Under the pieces are notes generated by a model. The model saw only the letters and a program-made list of their open reading frames with translations. It did not search any database and had not been told where the DNA came from. A program made the position numbers and the translations under genes. From an uncultured bacterium (GTDB lineage: Bacteria; Cyanobacteriota; Vampirovibrionia; Gastranaerophilales; Gastranaerophilaceae), in contig CASDWY010000029.1 of assembly GCA_949284985.1 (NCBI GenBank), forward strand, positions 152,889-216,888: a stretch of DNA of 64,000 bases, given 5' to 3'. Numbering within the stretch: position 1 is the stretch's first letter; each line of letters opens with the position of its first letter. This document shows, in pieces, positions 1 through 9,914 of the stretch.

Positions 1-57
1 TCTACCATAACTTTTATTTTAGACTTAATATTTAATAAAAAGTTTCATTTATGCATT

Positions 58-528
58 TTACTTATGATAAGGCTCTTTTGCCAAAATCCGCATAGCTCTG
101 TACAGTTGTTCAACAAGCATGACTCTTGCTAACTGATGCGGAAACGTCATCTTTGAAAAACTTAATCTATAGTTGGCTCTTGACTTAACTCTTTTCGAAA
201 GCCCATTTGACCCGCCTATAACAAAAACAATCTCGTTCGTTCCTTCCATTGAAATTGCTCGAAGTTTAGCTGCAAAATCTTCAGAACTTAAACTTTTTCC
301 TTCAATTTCCATCGTTATAACAAATGAAGTCTGTTTTATTGCTGCCAGAATTTTTTCTCCCTCTTCCTCCATATATTTTTCATATAAGGCTTCATCAACA
401 ATACTATGAGCGGAAATTTCCTGTACACTAAAGGTGCAATATGCGCTTAAACGTTTAGAAAACTCCTCCATTGCAAGCCTAAATCCCGGCTCTTTCATTT
501 TTCCAACAGCTATTATTCTAATATTCAT
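58..528 (-). CDS. rlmH: 23S rRNA (pseudouridine1915-N3)-methyltransferase RlmH
   Basis: The 156-residue protein matches the RlmH (SPOUT methyltransferase) family in length and motifs. RlmH methylates pseudouridine 1915 in helix 69 of 23S rRNA on assembled ribosomes, using S-adenosylmethionine. I see the glycine-rich cofactor loop FVIGGSNGLS at about residues 102-111, the TFPHQLAR block at 128-135 and the C-terminal YHK typical of the family. The ATG directly follows the stop codon of the upstream minus-strand gene (529-1983), so the two are probably co-transcribed and translationally coupled. Identity is clear; only expression is inferred. Confidence 0.95.
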   Translation of the reverse strand: MNIRIIAVGKMKEPGFRLAMEEFSKRLSAYCTFSVQEISAHSIVDEALYEKYMEEEGEKILAAIKQTSFVITMEIEGKSLSSEDFAAKLRAISMEGTNEIVFVIGGSNGLSKRVKSRANYRLSFSKMTFPHQLARVMLVEQLYRAMRILAKEPYHK

Positions 529-1983
529 TTATATTACCGCTAAAACATCAAGTGCATATTCAGTAGAGATTTCTTCTTCTGCCACAACCCTCAAATTTGG
601 TATTAACTGCAGCATAACCATTGCGACCATATGTCTTACCTCCAATGGCGCCAGCAAAATTATTTTATCCCTATTTATTGCAAAGTCCATTGCTAGTTTA
701 ATTAATTCATCTATTATTGTTTTAAGCTTATTTCCATCAACTCTTACTATTGTTTGCTCATTGTTATCCATAAGGTTTATAATACTATCTATTGTTTCTG
801 AAGAAAGTTGAATAACCGATATTAAATTATTTTCATCTGCTATTGAAGCAGATATTTGCTTAGCTAGCGAAACTCTTATTTTATCAAGCAAGTCATCTTT
901 TGCTGCTTCATCAGAAAAATCATTAATTTTTTCAAAAATATAAACAATATCTCTAATAGAAACTTGTTCCTTAATTAAATTTACAAGTAAATACTTTAAT
1001 TCAGCAAGTGAAATAAAATCCGGAATACAATTTTCGATAAGGTATGGATTTTTTTCTACTACAATATCAACATATCTGTTCAAATCATTATAATCAAAAA
1101 TTTCATCAATATTTTTTATGCATACAAACTCAAGTGCTAAAGCAATATATGCCTCAGGGGGCATGCCTTTTGTCCAAAAGTCTTTTGTATACTCTGCCTC
1201 AATCCAGACAATTTCTCGTCCTGAAATTGGGTCATTATCTCTGATTGAGTTCTTGGGTAATCTCTCCAAAGACAACTCGTCTGTATAAAACATTAAATGA
1301 TTAGGATATGCACAAGCACTAAAAGCCTTAATTCCACGTACTTTTATACTAAATTCATTCGCTTGTAAAGCTTCATCTTCCAAAAACTTAACTTTAGGAA
1401 TTATATAACCTGTTTCTTCTACTAATTTTTGCCTAGATTTTACTGTTTCCGCTATTAAAACAGCACCTTCATCTGGGTTTATCAAATCTAAAATTTCTTC
1501 CGAAAGTGCTATCGAAAGCCTTTCTTCACCAATTGATGATGATACATATTCAGGTGACATAATTTTTGACAGCTGCTTTTTTAATTCATTTAATTCATTC
1601 ATTTGCTCTAACATTTGAGTATTTAACTTTTCATGTTCTATAGCAGATGCTTCTTCCAATTTGGATTTTATACCATTTATTTTTTGTCGTTTTTCTTTAA
1701 TTTTTTTCTGAATATCAGAGCACTGTTGATAAGGATTATTGTCTTGAGTCAAAATTCTCTCCATTTTACTTTTAAAAAGTTCAACATCTTCACTCTGTAC
1801 TTCATTATCTGAATCATTTACATCAGTTACAAAAATACAATTATAACAATAACCGCGATCGGTATCTACTTCATGCATTGTATACAAGTCCCATCCAGAA
1901 ATTGACATTTCATTTAATAACTGCTCTAAACGCTCAGCATCATCAGACGGACATGTAATAATTTTATACTTAGCTCTTCCCAT
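529..1983 (-). CDS. Soluble protein: DUF4177-like N-terminus plus FlhA cytosolic-domain-like C-terminus
   Basis: This 484-residue protein has no membrane segment. Residues 2-60 look like a small DUF4177-type domain (KYKIITCP, GWDLYTMHEV, YCYNCIFV). Residues 85-150 are charged and probably coiled coil. From about residue 160 to the end it resembles the cytosolic domain of the flagellar export protein FlhA: LINPDEGAVL, ETGYIIPKVKF, ANEFSIKVRGI, LAELKYLLVNLIKEQVSIRDIV and a C-terminal LLAPLEVRHMVAMV..PNLRVV. Real FlhA has about eight N-terminal transmembrane helices, all missing here. I chose the ATG at 1983 because GGGG lies just upstream; an upstream in-frame start at 2016 lacks such a site. 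It might be a substrate or chaperone platform of a type III export apparatus, but that role is inferred. Confidence 0.7.
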   Translation of the reverse strand: MGRAKYKIITCPSDDAERLEQLLNEMSISGWDLYTMHEVDTDRGYCYNCIFVTDVNDSDNEVQSEDVELFKSKMERILTQDNNPYQQCSDIQKKIKEKRQKINGIKSKLEEASAIEHEKLNTQMLEQMNELNELKKQLSKIMSPEYVSSSIGEERLSIALSEEILDLINPDEGAVLIAETVKSRQKLVEETGYIIPKVKFLEDEALQANEFSIKVRGIKAFSACAYPNHLMFYTDELSLERLPKNSIRDNDPISGREIVWIEAEYTKDFWTKGMPPEAYIALALEFVCIKNIDEIFDYNDLNRYVDIVVEKNPYLIENCIPDFISLAELKYLLVNLIKEQVSIRDIVYIFEKINDFSDEAAKDDLLDKIRVSLAKQISASIADENNLISVIQLSSETIDSIINLMDNNEQTIVRVDGNKLKTIIDELIKLAMDFAINRDKIILLAPLEVRHMVAMVMLQLIPNLRVVAEEEISTEYALDVLAVI

Positions 1984-2036
1984 TTTACCCCCACTACTTT
2001 GCCTACATTTTAACATATCAGCTTTTCAAGGGCAAT

Positions 2037-2064
2037 AAAAAGACTCGCAGATGCGAGTCTTTTT
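2037..2064 (-). terminator. Rho-independent terminator
   Basis: A hairpin with stem GACTCGC/GCGAGTC (2042-2048 and 2053-2059) and a four-base loop is extended by A and T tracts on either side. On the minus strand it lies just after the gene ending at 2086 and before the FlhA-like gene, so it probably ends the upstream transcript. Confidence 0.8.
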
Positions 2065-2085
2065 AAGTTATAATTATTAGTTAAG

Positions 2086-2601
2086 TTATGCATAATTTGG
2101 TGCAGTTCGTTTAATGCCTTCTTCTTCTGCTTTTTCAACTCTTTCATACTCTGCTTGAGCAACCTTAAGTTCAGATTCTATTTTTAATTTTCTGGTTTGA
2201 AGTTTATTTTCTTCTGCTGAAACTCTTTTTGACATATATTTTCCGAATTTTTCAAGTTCTTGTCTTAACAATGCATTGAATATATGATTATGGTCAGTAG
2301 GCATAGTATTAACAATTCCTTGTTGTGCCAAAGCTGCTTGATTTCCTAAATACAATTGCATATTAGCTACTGCTCTACCACCTGCATTATTAATAGCTAG
2401 GTTGCTAAATCTAAGTTGATCCATAAATATCGACGCTGGAGATGTCATCAACTCGTCAGGAGTAATAATTCCATCCATAGCATTTGCACCTAACATAGAT
2501 AAATCTTGAATCTTCTGTACAATTTGGTTTAACTGCAACTGTAGCATGTTCATCCTTGTATTCAAGTGTATTTTACGCATTGTAAAACATGCAAGTAACA
2601 T
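2086..2601 (-). CDS. Uncharacterised helical protein
   Basis: I do not recognise this 171-residue protein. The first third has regularly spaced Leu/Ile/Gln residues (MLQLQLNQIVQKIQDL) suggesting an amphipathic helix. The middle is rich in Ala, Asn and Gln, and residues 125-160 are strongly charged and probably coiled coil. There is no signal peptide or clear membrane helix. The ATG at 2601 is preceded by GGAG at a six-base distance. A terminator follows the gene, so it appears to be a single transcription unit. Its general make-up is like that of the protein at 35643-36437. Function unknown. Confidence 0.75.
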   Translation of the reverse strand: MLLACFTMRKIHLNTRMNMLQLQLNQIVQKIQDLSMLGANAMDGIITPDELMTSPASIFMDQLRFSNLAINNAGGRAVANMQLYLGNQAALAQQGIVNTMPTDHNHIFNALLRQELEKFGKYMSKRVSAEENKLQTRKLKIESELKVAQAEYERVEKAEEEGIKRTAPNYA

Positions 2602-2790
2602 AACTAACTCCTACATTAACTTTTTTAACCTACATATTAATAAAAACATTTAGCTAGCTAAAATTGCAGAATTGTTATAATTTTTCTTTGAATCAAGTTA
2701 TTTGCCAAATAGCTTGTTAATACTGAATTGTAGCAAATTACACTTAAATAGATATATACAAATTAATTAAAATATAAATATATAAAAAAT

Positions 2791-2833
2791 AACAATTAGA
2801 TAAAAATAGTATCAAAAAATTTATCTAATTGTT
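2791..2833 (-). terminator. AT-rich inverted repeat, possible clpP terminator
   Basis: Two perfect 14-base arms (2791-2804 and 2820-2833) flank a 15-base loop, 26 bases beyond the clpP stop codon. On the minus strand the hairpin is followed by a T-rich run, which fits a weak terminator. The stem has only two G-C pairs, so the call is tentative. Confidence 0.45.
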
Positions 2834-2858
2834 AAGTTATGTTAATAAGCTGTTTATT

Positions 2859-3467
2859 TTAATTATTTGTATTAACGCCCAAAACTTTATCAATAAGCCC
2901 ATATTCCATAGCTTTTTGAGCTGTTAAATAATTATCACGCTCAGTATCTTTTTTTATAACATCCAACGGTTGCCCCGTATGTTTAGCCAGAAGTTCATTG
3001 AGCATATTTTTCATACGAAGTATTTCTTTTGCCTCAATTTCTATATCAGTAGCTTGTCCTCGAGCACCCCCCAGAGGTTGGTGAATCATAATAGTTGAAT
3101 TTGGAAGAGCCATACGTTTTCCTTTTGCGCCTCCAGATAACAAAAATGCTCCCATGCTGGCTGCCAATCCGATACAAATTGTCGAAACATCACATCTAAT
3201 ATGATTCATAGTATCATAAATTGCCATACCTGCCGTTATAACCCCACCTGGACTGTTTATATACATCATAATATCTTTTTCAGGATTTTCACTATCCAAA
3301 AGTAAAAGCTGAGCTATTATTGAATTTGACATTTCATCATCAATTTCTTCACCCACAAAAACAATTCTTTCACGTAATAACCTCGAAAAAATATCAAAAG
3401 AACGTTCTCCTCGCGATGATGCTTCTATAACGGTTGGTAAATAGCTTAAAATTTTTGTATTATCCAT
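2859..3467 (-). CDS. clpP: ATP-dependent Clp protease proteolytic subunit
   Basis: ClpP forms the two-ring, fourteen-subunit serine protease chamber that degrades proteins unfolded by ClpC, ClpX or similar ATPases. The 202-residue protein carries the catalytic triad at Ser104 (in AASMGAF), His129 (in MIHQPLGG) and Asp178, in the spacing usual for the family. The oxyanion-loop and handle regions look intact. The ATG at 3467 is preceded by AAGGA. It is divergently arranged with prmC, the two start regions being about 60 bases apart. A ClpC partner is encoded at 39549-42011. Identity is secure. Confidence 0.97.
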   Translation of the reverse strand: MDNTKILSYLPTVIEASSRGERSFDIFSRLLRERIVFVGEEIDDEMSNSIIAQLLLLDSENPEKDIMMYINSPGGVITAGMAIYDTMNHIRCDVSTICIGLAASMGAFLLSGGAKGKRMALPNSTIMIHQPLGGARGQATDIEIEAKEILRMKNMLNELLAKHTGQPLDVIKKDTERDNYLTAQKAMEYGLIDKVLGVNTNN

Positions 3468-3529
3468 GTTTTTTCCTTTACTTATAATTATGTATTATAA
3501 TAAATAAATTGAATAATAACAAGAGAAAT

Positions 3530-4381
3530 ATGCAAGCTAATCGTTTAAAAAAAGAATTAATAGATAAATTATCTGCAATAATGCCTAAAAACGAAGCATT
3601 AAGTGAACTTGACTTTATTCTACAGGAAAAATATAAATTAACCAAAAGAGACTTAATATTATATCCGGAGTTGTTACTCAAACATAAAAACGAGCTAGAG
3701 GCACTTATCAATCTAAGAGTATCAACCAGAACTCCTATGCAATACATAATAAAAAAAGCATTTTTTTATAATGATGTTTATTATGTAGATAAAAATGTTT
3801 TAATTCCGCGACCTGAAACTGAATTGCTTGTGAATGAACTTCTAAAGTATGCAAATTCACATACAAAAATTCTGGATATAGGAACAGGCAGCGGCTGCAT
3901 TGCTGTTTCACTAGCCAAATACTTAAAAAATGACTTAATTACTGCCAGTGATATTTCTGAAACCGCATTAAATATCGCTAAATTAAATTTTAATAATATA
4001 TGTATAAAACGCAAAATGACATTTTTGCAATCAGATATTTTTAGCAACGTAACAGAGAAATACGATATAATAGTATCAAATCCTCCTTATATTGCAAAAG
4101 AATTAAAAAAGGATATGCAACCAGAAGTCCTTCAGCATGAACCTCACAGTGCCCTTTTTGCTGAAGACGATGGATTGTTTTTTTACAATAAAATAATACA
4201 TGAATCCGGTAATTATCTTAAGAAAAACGGAATGCTTGCACTGGAATTAGGTTACAATCAAGCTGCCAAAATAAAAAGAACACTTGAAGATTACGGGTTT
4301 ACAAAAGTAATAATAATTCCTGATTTAAACTGTATTGACAGAATAGTACTGGCTTGGTATAATTACAGCGTAAATAAATAA
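3530..4381 (+). CDS. prmC: Peptide chain release factor N5-glutamine methyltransferase
   Basis: PrmC methylates the glutamine of the GGQ motif in release factors RF1 and RF2, raising termination efficiency. The protein has a class I S-adenosylmethionine fold with the cofactor motif DIGTGSGCIAVSLA and the diagnostic glutamine-binding NPPY (in VSNPPYIAKE). An in-frame TTG lies 21 bases upstream at 3509, but the ATG at 3530 with AAGAG before it is the more likely start, giving 283 residues. The substrate RF2 is encoded in this window at 18124-19222. It is followed within 14 bases by the rubrerythrin gene. Confidence 0.93.
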   Translation: MQANRLKKELIDKLSAIMPKNEALSELDFILQEKYKLTKRDLILYPELLLKHKNELEALINLRVSTRTPMQYIIKKAFFYNDVYYVDKNVLIPRPETELLVNELLKYANSHTKILDIGTGSGCIAVSLAKYLKNDLITASDISETALNIAKLNFNNICIKRKMTFLQSDIFSNVTEKYDIIVSNPPYIAKELKKDMQPEVLQHEPHSALFAEDDGLFFYNKIIHESGNYLKKNGMLALELGYNQAAKIKRTLEDYGFTKVIIIPDLNCIDRIVLAWYNYSVNK

Positions 4382-4395
4382 AAGGAGACTAAATT

Positions 4396-4944
4396 ATGAC
4401 AAAATTTGTATGCAGTGTATGCGGATATACTTATGAAGGAGAAGCTGCACCTGAAAGATGCCCACAATGCGGCGTTTCTGCAGATAAATTCAATAAGGTT
4501 GATGAAACAACCTCTATGGTTTGGGCTGATGAACATAAAATCGGAGTTGCAAAAGGTTTAGATGCTGAAGTTGTTCAAGGGCTAAAAGATCATTTTATTG
4601 GTGAATGTACTGAAGTCGGAATGTATCTTGCAATGTCGAGACAAGCTGATAGAGAGGGTTATCCTGAAGTTGCAGAAGCATACAAAAGAATTGCTTGGGA
4701 AGAAGCAGAACACGCATCTAAATTTGCTGAATTATTAGGTGAAGTTGTTGTTCCTTGTACAAAAACTAACTTGCAAATGCGTGCTGATGCAGAAAACGGT
4801 GCTTGTGCAGCTAAAAAAGCTATTGCAACTCGTGCCAAAGAACTTGGTTACGATGCAATACATGATACAGTTCATGAAATGTGTAAAGATGAAGCTAGAC
4901 ACGGCTGCGCTTTTGCAGGATTATTAAAAAGATATTTTAACTAA
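4396..4944 (+). CDS. Rubrerythrin with N-terminal rubredoxin-like domain (reverse rubrerythrin)
   Basis: Rubrerythrins reduce hydrogen peroxide to water and protect anaerobes from oxygen. Here a rubredoxin-like iron site formed by Cys6, Cys9, Cys22 and Cys25 comes first, followed by a ferritin-like diiron domain ([27 protein letters not shown]). In classical rubrerythrin the order is the opposite, so this is the reverse type. The gene follows prmC by 14 bases with a GGAG site at 4383-4386 and ends at a strong terminator. It indicates an anaerobic or oxygen-sensitive host. The electron donor is not visible in the window. Confidence 0.93.
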   Translation: MTKFVCSVCGYTYEGEAAPERCPQCGVSADKFNKVDETTSMVWADEHKIGVAKGLDAEVVQGLKDHFIGECTEVGMYLAMSRQADREGYPEVAEAYKRIAWEEAEHASKFAELLGEVVVPCTKTNLQMRADAENGACAAKKAIATRAKELGYDAIHDTVHEMCKDEARHGCAFAGLLKRYFN

Positions 4945-4959
4945 TATTTTAAAAAGAAG

Positions 4960-4989
4960 CCTCGCTACAAAGAGCGAGGCTTTTTTTTA
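4960..4989 (+). terminator. Rho-independent terminator after rubrerythrin
   Basis: An eight-base stem (GCCTCGCT at 4960-4967, AGCGAGGC at 4974-4981) with a six-base loop is followed by a run of eight T. An A-rich run before the stem may let it act also for the convergent gene ending at 4998. Confidence 0.92.
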
Positions 4990-4997
4990 TTTATTTA

Positions 4998-5270
4998 CTA
5001 ATTGTTATTATCTTTTGGTGGTGCAAAAAAATCTGCTATTGATTGTAAAATTCCATCTTTTGGCTTTGAGTCAGAAACCTCTTGAGGGATTTTTTCTGAC
5101 TCAATATAATTACTTACCATATCAGGTTTAATTGTTGTTAAATCAAGATTATCAAAAGCATTTGGTAATGATGTGTCAATAATTTGCATATTAAATTTAT
5201 CTGATATGTATTTACCACCTGCCATAAAGAAATTTACAGGTCTATTCTGAATTGCTGCATTTGGTTCCAT
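4998..5270 (-). CDS. Small uncharacterised protein
   Basis: I do not recognise this 90-residue protein. It starts MEPNAAIQNRP, has no signal peptide or membrane helix, and ends with a Pro/Asp/Asn-rich tail after an ADFFAPP segment. The start at 5270 is chosen because GGAG lies eight bases upstream; a longer in-frame reading to 5294 has no such site. It stands alone, convergent with rubrerythrin and divergent from smc. Confidence 0.65.
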   Translation of the reverse strand: MEPNAAIQNRPVNFFMAGGKYISDKFNMQIIDTSLPNAFDNLDLTTIKPDMVSNYIESEKIPQEVSDSKPKDGILQSIADFFAPPKDNNN

Positions 5271-5500
5271 AATTTTATCTCCATAATACTGCACAAATAA
5301 TATCGGCTATAATTTTGCACCACTTTAAAAAAAAAGATTAAAAATCAAAAATAATAGCCCAATTTATTGTAGGATAAGGCATCTAGAAGTTAACATCTCT
5401 TAATATAAATGTTACAAACTTAACTTTTTTGACATCTAAGCACTCATAAGCTTTAATCATAAAGTAACATTTTGTCTAGACAACGGAAAAATAATACCAC

Positions 5501-8500
5501 ATGCACATTAAAGAATTAGAGATTGACAATTTCAAGTCATTTGCTAATAAAATTGAAATCCCATTTTTACCAGGGTTTACAACAATCTCCGGACCAAACG
5601 GTTCGGGGAAAAGTAACATTATAGACAGCATCTTATTTGCATTAGGGCTTTCAACCTCCCGTTCATTACGTGCAGAAAAGCTTTTTCATCTTATAAGCAC
5701 CTATACAAAAAAAAATGAAGCATATGTTAGAGTCTCATTTGCACCCGACAGCAGCTCTGATGAAACAATAGATGTTGCCCGTCGTATACGCAAATCATCA
5801 CAAGGATTTAACAGTATTTACTATTTAAATGGTAAAATTTCAACATTGTCTGACATTCATATGGTTTTAGAAAAATACAACATAACCCCTACAAGTTATA
5901 ACGTTATGATGCAGGGTGATGTTATGGCTATTACTAACTGCAGCGCAAATGAACGTCGTAAAATTATTGACGAAATAGCAGGAGTTGCTGATTTTGACAG
6001 GAGAATAGAACAAGCCCAAGGTGAACTGGATACTGTTGAATCAAGAGTAGAAAGATCTACAATTATCTTAAATGAAATAGACAGCAGACTTGAACAACTT
6101 GCTGCAGAGCGAGAACAAGCAATAAAATATCAAAAATTGCAAGAGGAAAAGAAAAATTATGAGAGCAAGCTTACCTCTGCAAAATATTTTGATTTAAAAA
6201 AAGCTATAGAACTTGCACACGAAAGTATACTTGAGTTCAACAAAAAGAAAAAAGAAGAAGAAATAAAACTTAAAGATTTAGAAATAAAACTTTCTCAAAC
6301 AAAAGTTAAATATAATGAAATTTCAGAAGAGGTTAAAGCTAAAGGTGAAGACGAGCAAATAGAAATTAAGAAAAAATCTGAAGAGTTAAAAGGTCAAATT
6401 AACAATAAAAGCTCTGCAATTAACTTTGCCGACAAACAAATACATGATAATTTACGTACAATAGAAAACGCAAAAAACGGAATAGAAGTTTCCGGACAAA
6501 AAAACAACAAAGCTCGTGAAAACATTGACATAAAAAAAGCGGAAATAGAAGAAATAGAAAAACAAATTCTTCTTAAAAAAGAGGAACTAAACACAATAAT
6601 TCAAGAGCAAACCGGACTAAATCAAACAGCTAATCAACATATTCAAAAAAGAAACGAATTAAAGAAAGAACTTGATAATGTACAAGCAGAAGAAAATGCG
6701 CTAATAAAAGAACAAGCACCTTTAGAAGCAGAAGTAAATTCCTTTAGGAAAGAACTTTCATCTGCAAAAAACGCATTGGACGAACTTTATACATTTAAAA
6801 ATAATTTTTCAAGCAATAAAGATAATCTTGAACTTCAAGTTCAAGAACTTACAAAAGAATTAGAAGAATTTAAAGAAATTCAAAAGAGTACAATGCAAGA
6901 ACTCGATACAACTAAAAACGAGATTTCTGATTTGAGCTACAACATAAACACCTCATATAGAAAAATTTCCAGCCTGGAAGCACAAAAAATTGCTTTCGAC
7001 GAAATGAATCTTGGGCGTCCTGTTGATACAGTAATGAGTGCAAAAGTCAGAGGAGTCCATGCGCCACTGGTGCAACTTGGTCAGGTGGATCAAGAATACT
7101 CCTTAGCACTTGAAGTTGCAATGGGTAGCCGTATGCGCTCTATAGTTGTTGATGATGAAGATGTAGCAAAAATTTGTGTGGAAATTCTAAAATCTTCTAA
7201 AGCAGGGCGAGCGACCTTTATTCCTCTTAACAAAATAAAACCTGCTCCTAGCTCTCTTAAACTTCCAAAAGAAAAAGGCGTTATAGATTTTGCAATAAAT
7301 TTGATTGATTTTGAAGATGAGTATCTTGATGCATTTTGGCATGCTTTGGGGGATACAATTGTTGCAGAAGATTTTGAATGCGCCAAAAGATTAATTGGTA
7401 AATATAGAATTGTAACACTCCAAGGTGAAATATTTGAAAAATCTGGTTCAATAACAGGCGGTTCTGCGGCAAAATCCGGACTTAAATTCTCCCAAGCTCA
7501 AAATAATGAATTAGACACATTCAAAACAAGATTAAGCGAAATGGAGAAAAAGCTTGAAACTCTCGAACAAAAACGTAATAATTTAGAAAAAAAACTTGAT
7601 TCTGTTAGAATTAACTATTCAAACGTTATGACTGAGTTAAATAAAGCAAAACTCGAACTGTCAAGTTTATTGCGTACACAAGAAGAAACCGAAAAAAATA
7701 TTGAAGAAAAAAATAAACAAATTGCTGAACTTGAACCTAAAATTCTTGATTATGATAAAAAATTAGAAAAAATTGAAGAAAAAATGATTTTAATAAATGA
7801 AAAATCCTTATTACTTCAAGAAGAAATAGCTAAAATAGAAAAGCTAATGCCCGAAGATGAGCTGCAAAAGCTTAAAGAATTAACTGAAGAAAAAGAAAAC
7901 GAAATAAAAATACTTGAAAATCAAATATCACATGCTAACAACGATATAAACGATTTTAATAGAGAAATAGCATTTAATGAAGAAGTTATAAAAACAAAAC
8001 ATGAACAAATTGATAAACTTTTAAGAGATAATGAAACACTTGCACTTGATAAAGAACGTTATACCCAAGAAATTAAGGAAATAGATTCCAGAGTAGGTGA
8101 ACTGGAAGAGCAAATACGCATACTTGGAGAAAAACTTATTGAGCTTCAAGCTAAAAGAGATGAAATAAACTCAGAACTTCTTGAACTCGAAAAACTTAAA
8201 AATCTTTATGAAAATAACCTGGAAAGATTCGCAGAACAAATTGAAAGCTTTAAAGCTCGTAGACGCGAACTTGAACCACAGTTGGAAGAAGTTTCAACCG
8301 AACTTAAAGAGGCCGGAATTGAACTGCAAAAACTAGAACCGTTAGAAATATCGGTTGACGATATTAACAGTAAAATTTCCAAGCTACAAAAGAAAATGGA
8401 AGAATTAGGCTTGGTCAATATGAGAGCCCTTACTGCCTATGATGAAGCATTAAGTAGGCAACAAAAATTAAAAGCACAGATTGATACACTTTCACAAGAA

Positions 8501-8998
8501 CGACTACAAATATTAGAGAGAATGAACGGCTTTGAGCAGCTTAAAAAAGATACATTCTTGAAAGCATACAACGCAATTAATGAAAACTTTAAGGATATTT
8601 TTAATAAGCTTTCAGACGGCGAAGGAACACTTGTTTTGGAAAATGAAAACGCACCATTTGCAGGTGGTATGACAATTGAGGCTCAACCTAGAGATAAGAA
8701 AAAACAAAGATTAGAAGCGATGTCCGGCGGAGAAAAATCTCTAACTGCACTCGCATTTGTTTTTGCAATACAACGTTACATGCCTGCACCATTTTATGCT
8801 TTAGATGAAGTTGACGCTAACCTCGATGGCATTAATGTAGAAAAACTCGCCCATATAGTGCAGAAACAATCAGAAAATACGCAATTTATAGTTGTTAGTC
8901 ACAGAAAACCCATGATAGAATCTGCTAATAGAACTATAGGTGTAACTCAAAAAGAAAAAGGTATCACTCGTGTTACCGGAGTAAAATTAAGAGACTAA
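5501..8998 (+). CDS. smc: Chromosome segregation protein SMC
   Basis: SMC is the long-armed ATPase of the bacterial condensin complex, which binds and loops DNA to organise and separate chromosomes. The 1165-residue protein has the full family plan: Walker A GPNGSGKSN at residues 31-39, a first coiled coil to about 500, a hinge at roughly 505-660, a second coiled coil, then the signature MSGGEKSL and Walker B FYALDEVDANLD near the C-terminus. A good ribosome binding site is not obvious before the ATG. The partner genes scpA and scpB follow directly, making a complete smc-scpA-scpB operon. Confidence 0.97.
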   Translation: MHIKELEIDNFKSFANKIEIPFLPGFTTISGPNGSGKSNIIDSILFALGLSTSRSLRAEKLFHLISTYTKKNEAYVRVSFAPDSSSDETIDVARRIRKSSQGFNSIYYLNGKISTLSDIHMVLEKYNITPTSYNVMMQGDVMAITNCSANERRKIIDEIAGVADFDRRIEQAQGELDTVESRVERSTIILNEIDSRLEQLAAEREQAIKYQKLQEEKKNYESKLTSAKYFDLKKAIELAHESILEFNKKKKEEEIKLKDLEIKLSQTKVKYNEISEEVKAKGEDEQIEIKKKSEELKGQINNKSSAINFADKQIHDNLRTIENAKNGIEVSGQKNNKARENIDIKKAEIEEIEKQILLKKEELNTIIQEQTGLNQTANQHIQKRNELKKELDNVQAEENALIKEQAPLEAEVNSFRKELSSAKNALDELYTFKNNFSSNKDNLELQVQELTKELEEFKEIQKSTMQELDTTKNEISDLSYNINTSYRKISSLEAQKIAFDEMNLGRPVDTVMSAKVRGVHAPLVQLGQVDQEYSLALEVAMGSRMRSIVVDDEDVAKICVEILKSSKAGRATFIPLNKIKPAPSSLKLPKEKGVIDFAINLIDFEDEYLDAFWHALGDTIVAEDFECAKRLIGKYRIVTLQGEIFEKSGSITGGSAAKSGLKFSQAQNNELDTFKTRLSEMEKKLETLEQKRNNLEKKLDSVRINYSNVMTELNKAKLELSSLLRTQEETEKNIEEKNKQIAELEPKILDYDKKLEKIEEKMILINEKSLLLQEEIAKIEKLMPEDELQKLKELTEEKENEIKILENQISHANNDINDFNREIAFNEEVIKTKHEQIDKLLRDNETLALDKERYTQEIKEIDSRVGELEEQIRILGEKLIELQAKRDEINSELLELEKLKNLYENNLERFAEQIESFKARRRELEPQLEEVSTELKEAGIELQKLEPLEISVDDINSKISKLQKKMEELGLVNMRALTAYDEALSRQQKLKAQIDTLSQERLQILERMNGFEQLKKDTFLKAYNAINENFKDIFNKLSDGEGTLVLENENAPFAGGMTIEAQPRDKKKQRLEAMSGGEKSLTALAFVFAIQRYMPAPFYALDEVDANLDGINVEKLAHIVQKQSENTQFIVVSHRKPMIESANRTIGVTQKEKGITRVTGVKLRD

Positions 8999-9014
8999 AC
9001 CATAAAAGGGAAAT

Positions 9015-9914
9015 ATGACAGAAATTCAATATACAGCTGAATATTATAATAACACTTTTGAGCAAACAACCGAAACTCTTTCCGGCATGGATGAAATGAA
9101 CATCATATCTCAAACAAATAATTTCAATTCAAAATCAGAACTTGACGGAATTGAAATACTTGTTGATATGGCAAAACATGGAAAAGTTGATCCTTGGAAT
9201 ATTGATATTGTTGATATTACAGATAAATATCTTGCTCAACTATTTAAAATGAAAGCACAAAATTTACGTTTAACAGGCAGAACATTGCTTTTTGCCGCTG
9301 TTCTTTTAAAGCTTAAATCAAATATTCTTGAGGGTATAGATATTTCTGATTTTGAAGAGCCACAAGAAGATTTTGATTATACGGATGATTACGATGAATT
9401 TGGGCAAAGTGAGCAAGAATACATAAACACAAATAATATCGTATCTTTAGAAGAAGTGCTTGAACGTCGTACAAGCGTTAAATTAAATAGAAGCAGAGTT
9501 GTAACCTTAAAGGATCTAATTAGACAACTCCAATTTTATGAAGAAATGGAACGCAAACGCAGCCTAAAAAATGCACATGAAAGGGCAAAACGGAGAGTTC
9601 GTTCTTACGCAAGACTTAGCGCAGACGATATAATTAATCTGGCACATGACGAATATATTGAAAACGGTGTCTTGAAGCTTAAAGAAAATCTTTCAAGAAT
9701 ATTTGAGCATGAGGATAAAATTGAATTAAAAACATTAACTCTTTTAGGGATGGATAAAATCAGCGCATATATTTCACTGCTATTTCTTACTGCAGAATCA
9801 GATTATGATTTAGTGCAGGACGAGTTTTACGGTGAATTGTATGTAGTAAAAAATACAATTCCTACACAAGCCGGACTCGAAGCTCAAGATAGCCTAAAGG
9901 AGATTTCTGCATAA
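9015..9914 (+). CDS. scpA: Segregation and condensation protein A
   Basis: ScpA is the kleisin that bridges the two SMC heads. The 299-residue protein shows the family N-terminal block (ELDGIEILVDMAKHGKVDPWNIDIVDITDKY is split across residues 42-72), a variable acidic middle (about 110-140) and a C-terminal winged-helix region. It begins 16 bases after smc with AAGGGA upstream. The unusual part is an N-terminal extension of about 40 residues before the conserved block. The stop codon is directly followed by the scpB start. Confidence 0.93.
   Translation: MTEIQYTAEYYNNTFEQTTETLSGMDEMNIISQTNNFNSKSELDGIEILVDMAKHGKVDPWNIDIVDITDKYLAQLFKMKAQNLRLTGRTLLFAAVLLKLKSNILEGIDISDFEEPQEDFDYTDDYDEFGQSEQEYINTNNIVSLEEVLERRTSVKLNRSRVVTLKDLIRQLQFYEEMERKRSLKNAHERAKRRVRSYARLSADDIINLAHDEYIENGVLKLKENLSRIFEHEDKIELKTLTLLGMDKISAYISLLFLTAESDYDLVQDEFYGELYVVKNTIPTQAGLEAQDSLKEISA

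Noticed and set aside
434..811. Plus-strand frame of 125 codons across the rlmH/FlhA-like junction
   Set aside because: It is antisense to two supported genes and its translation is low-complexity Ser/Ile-rich, as expected for a shadow frame.
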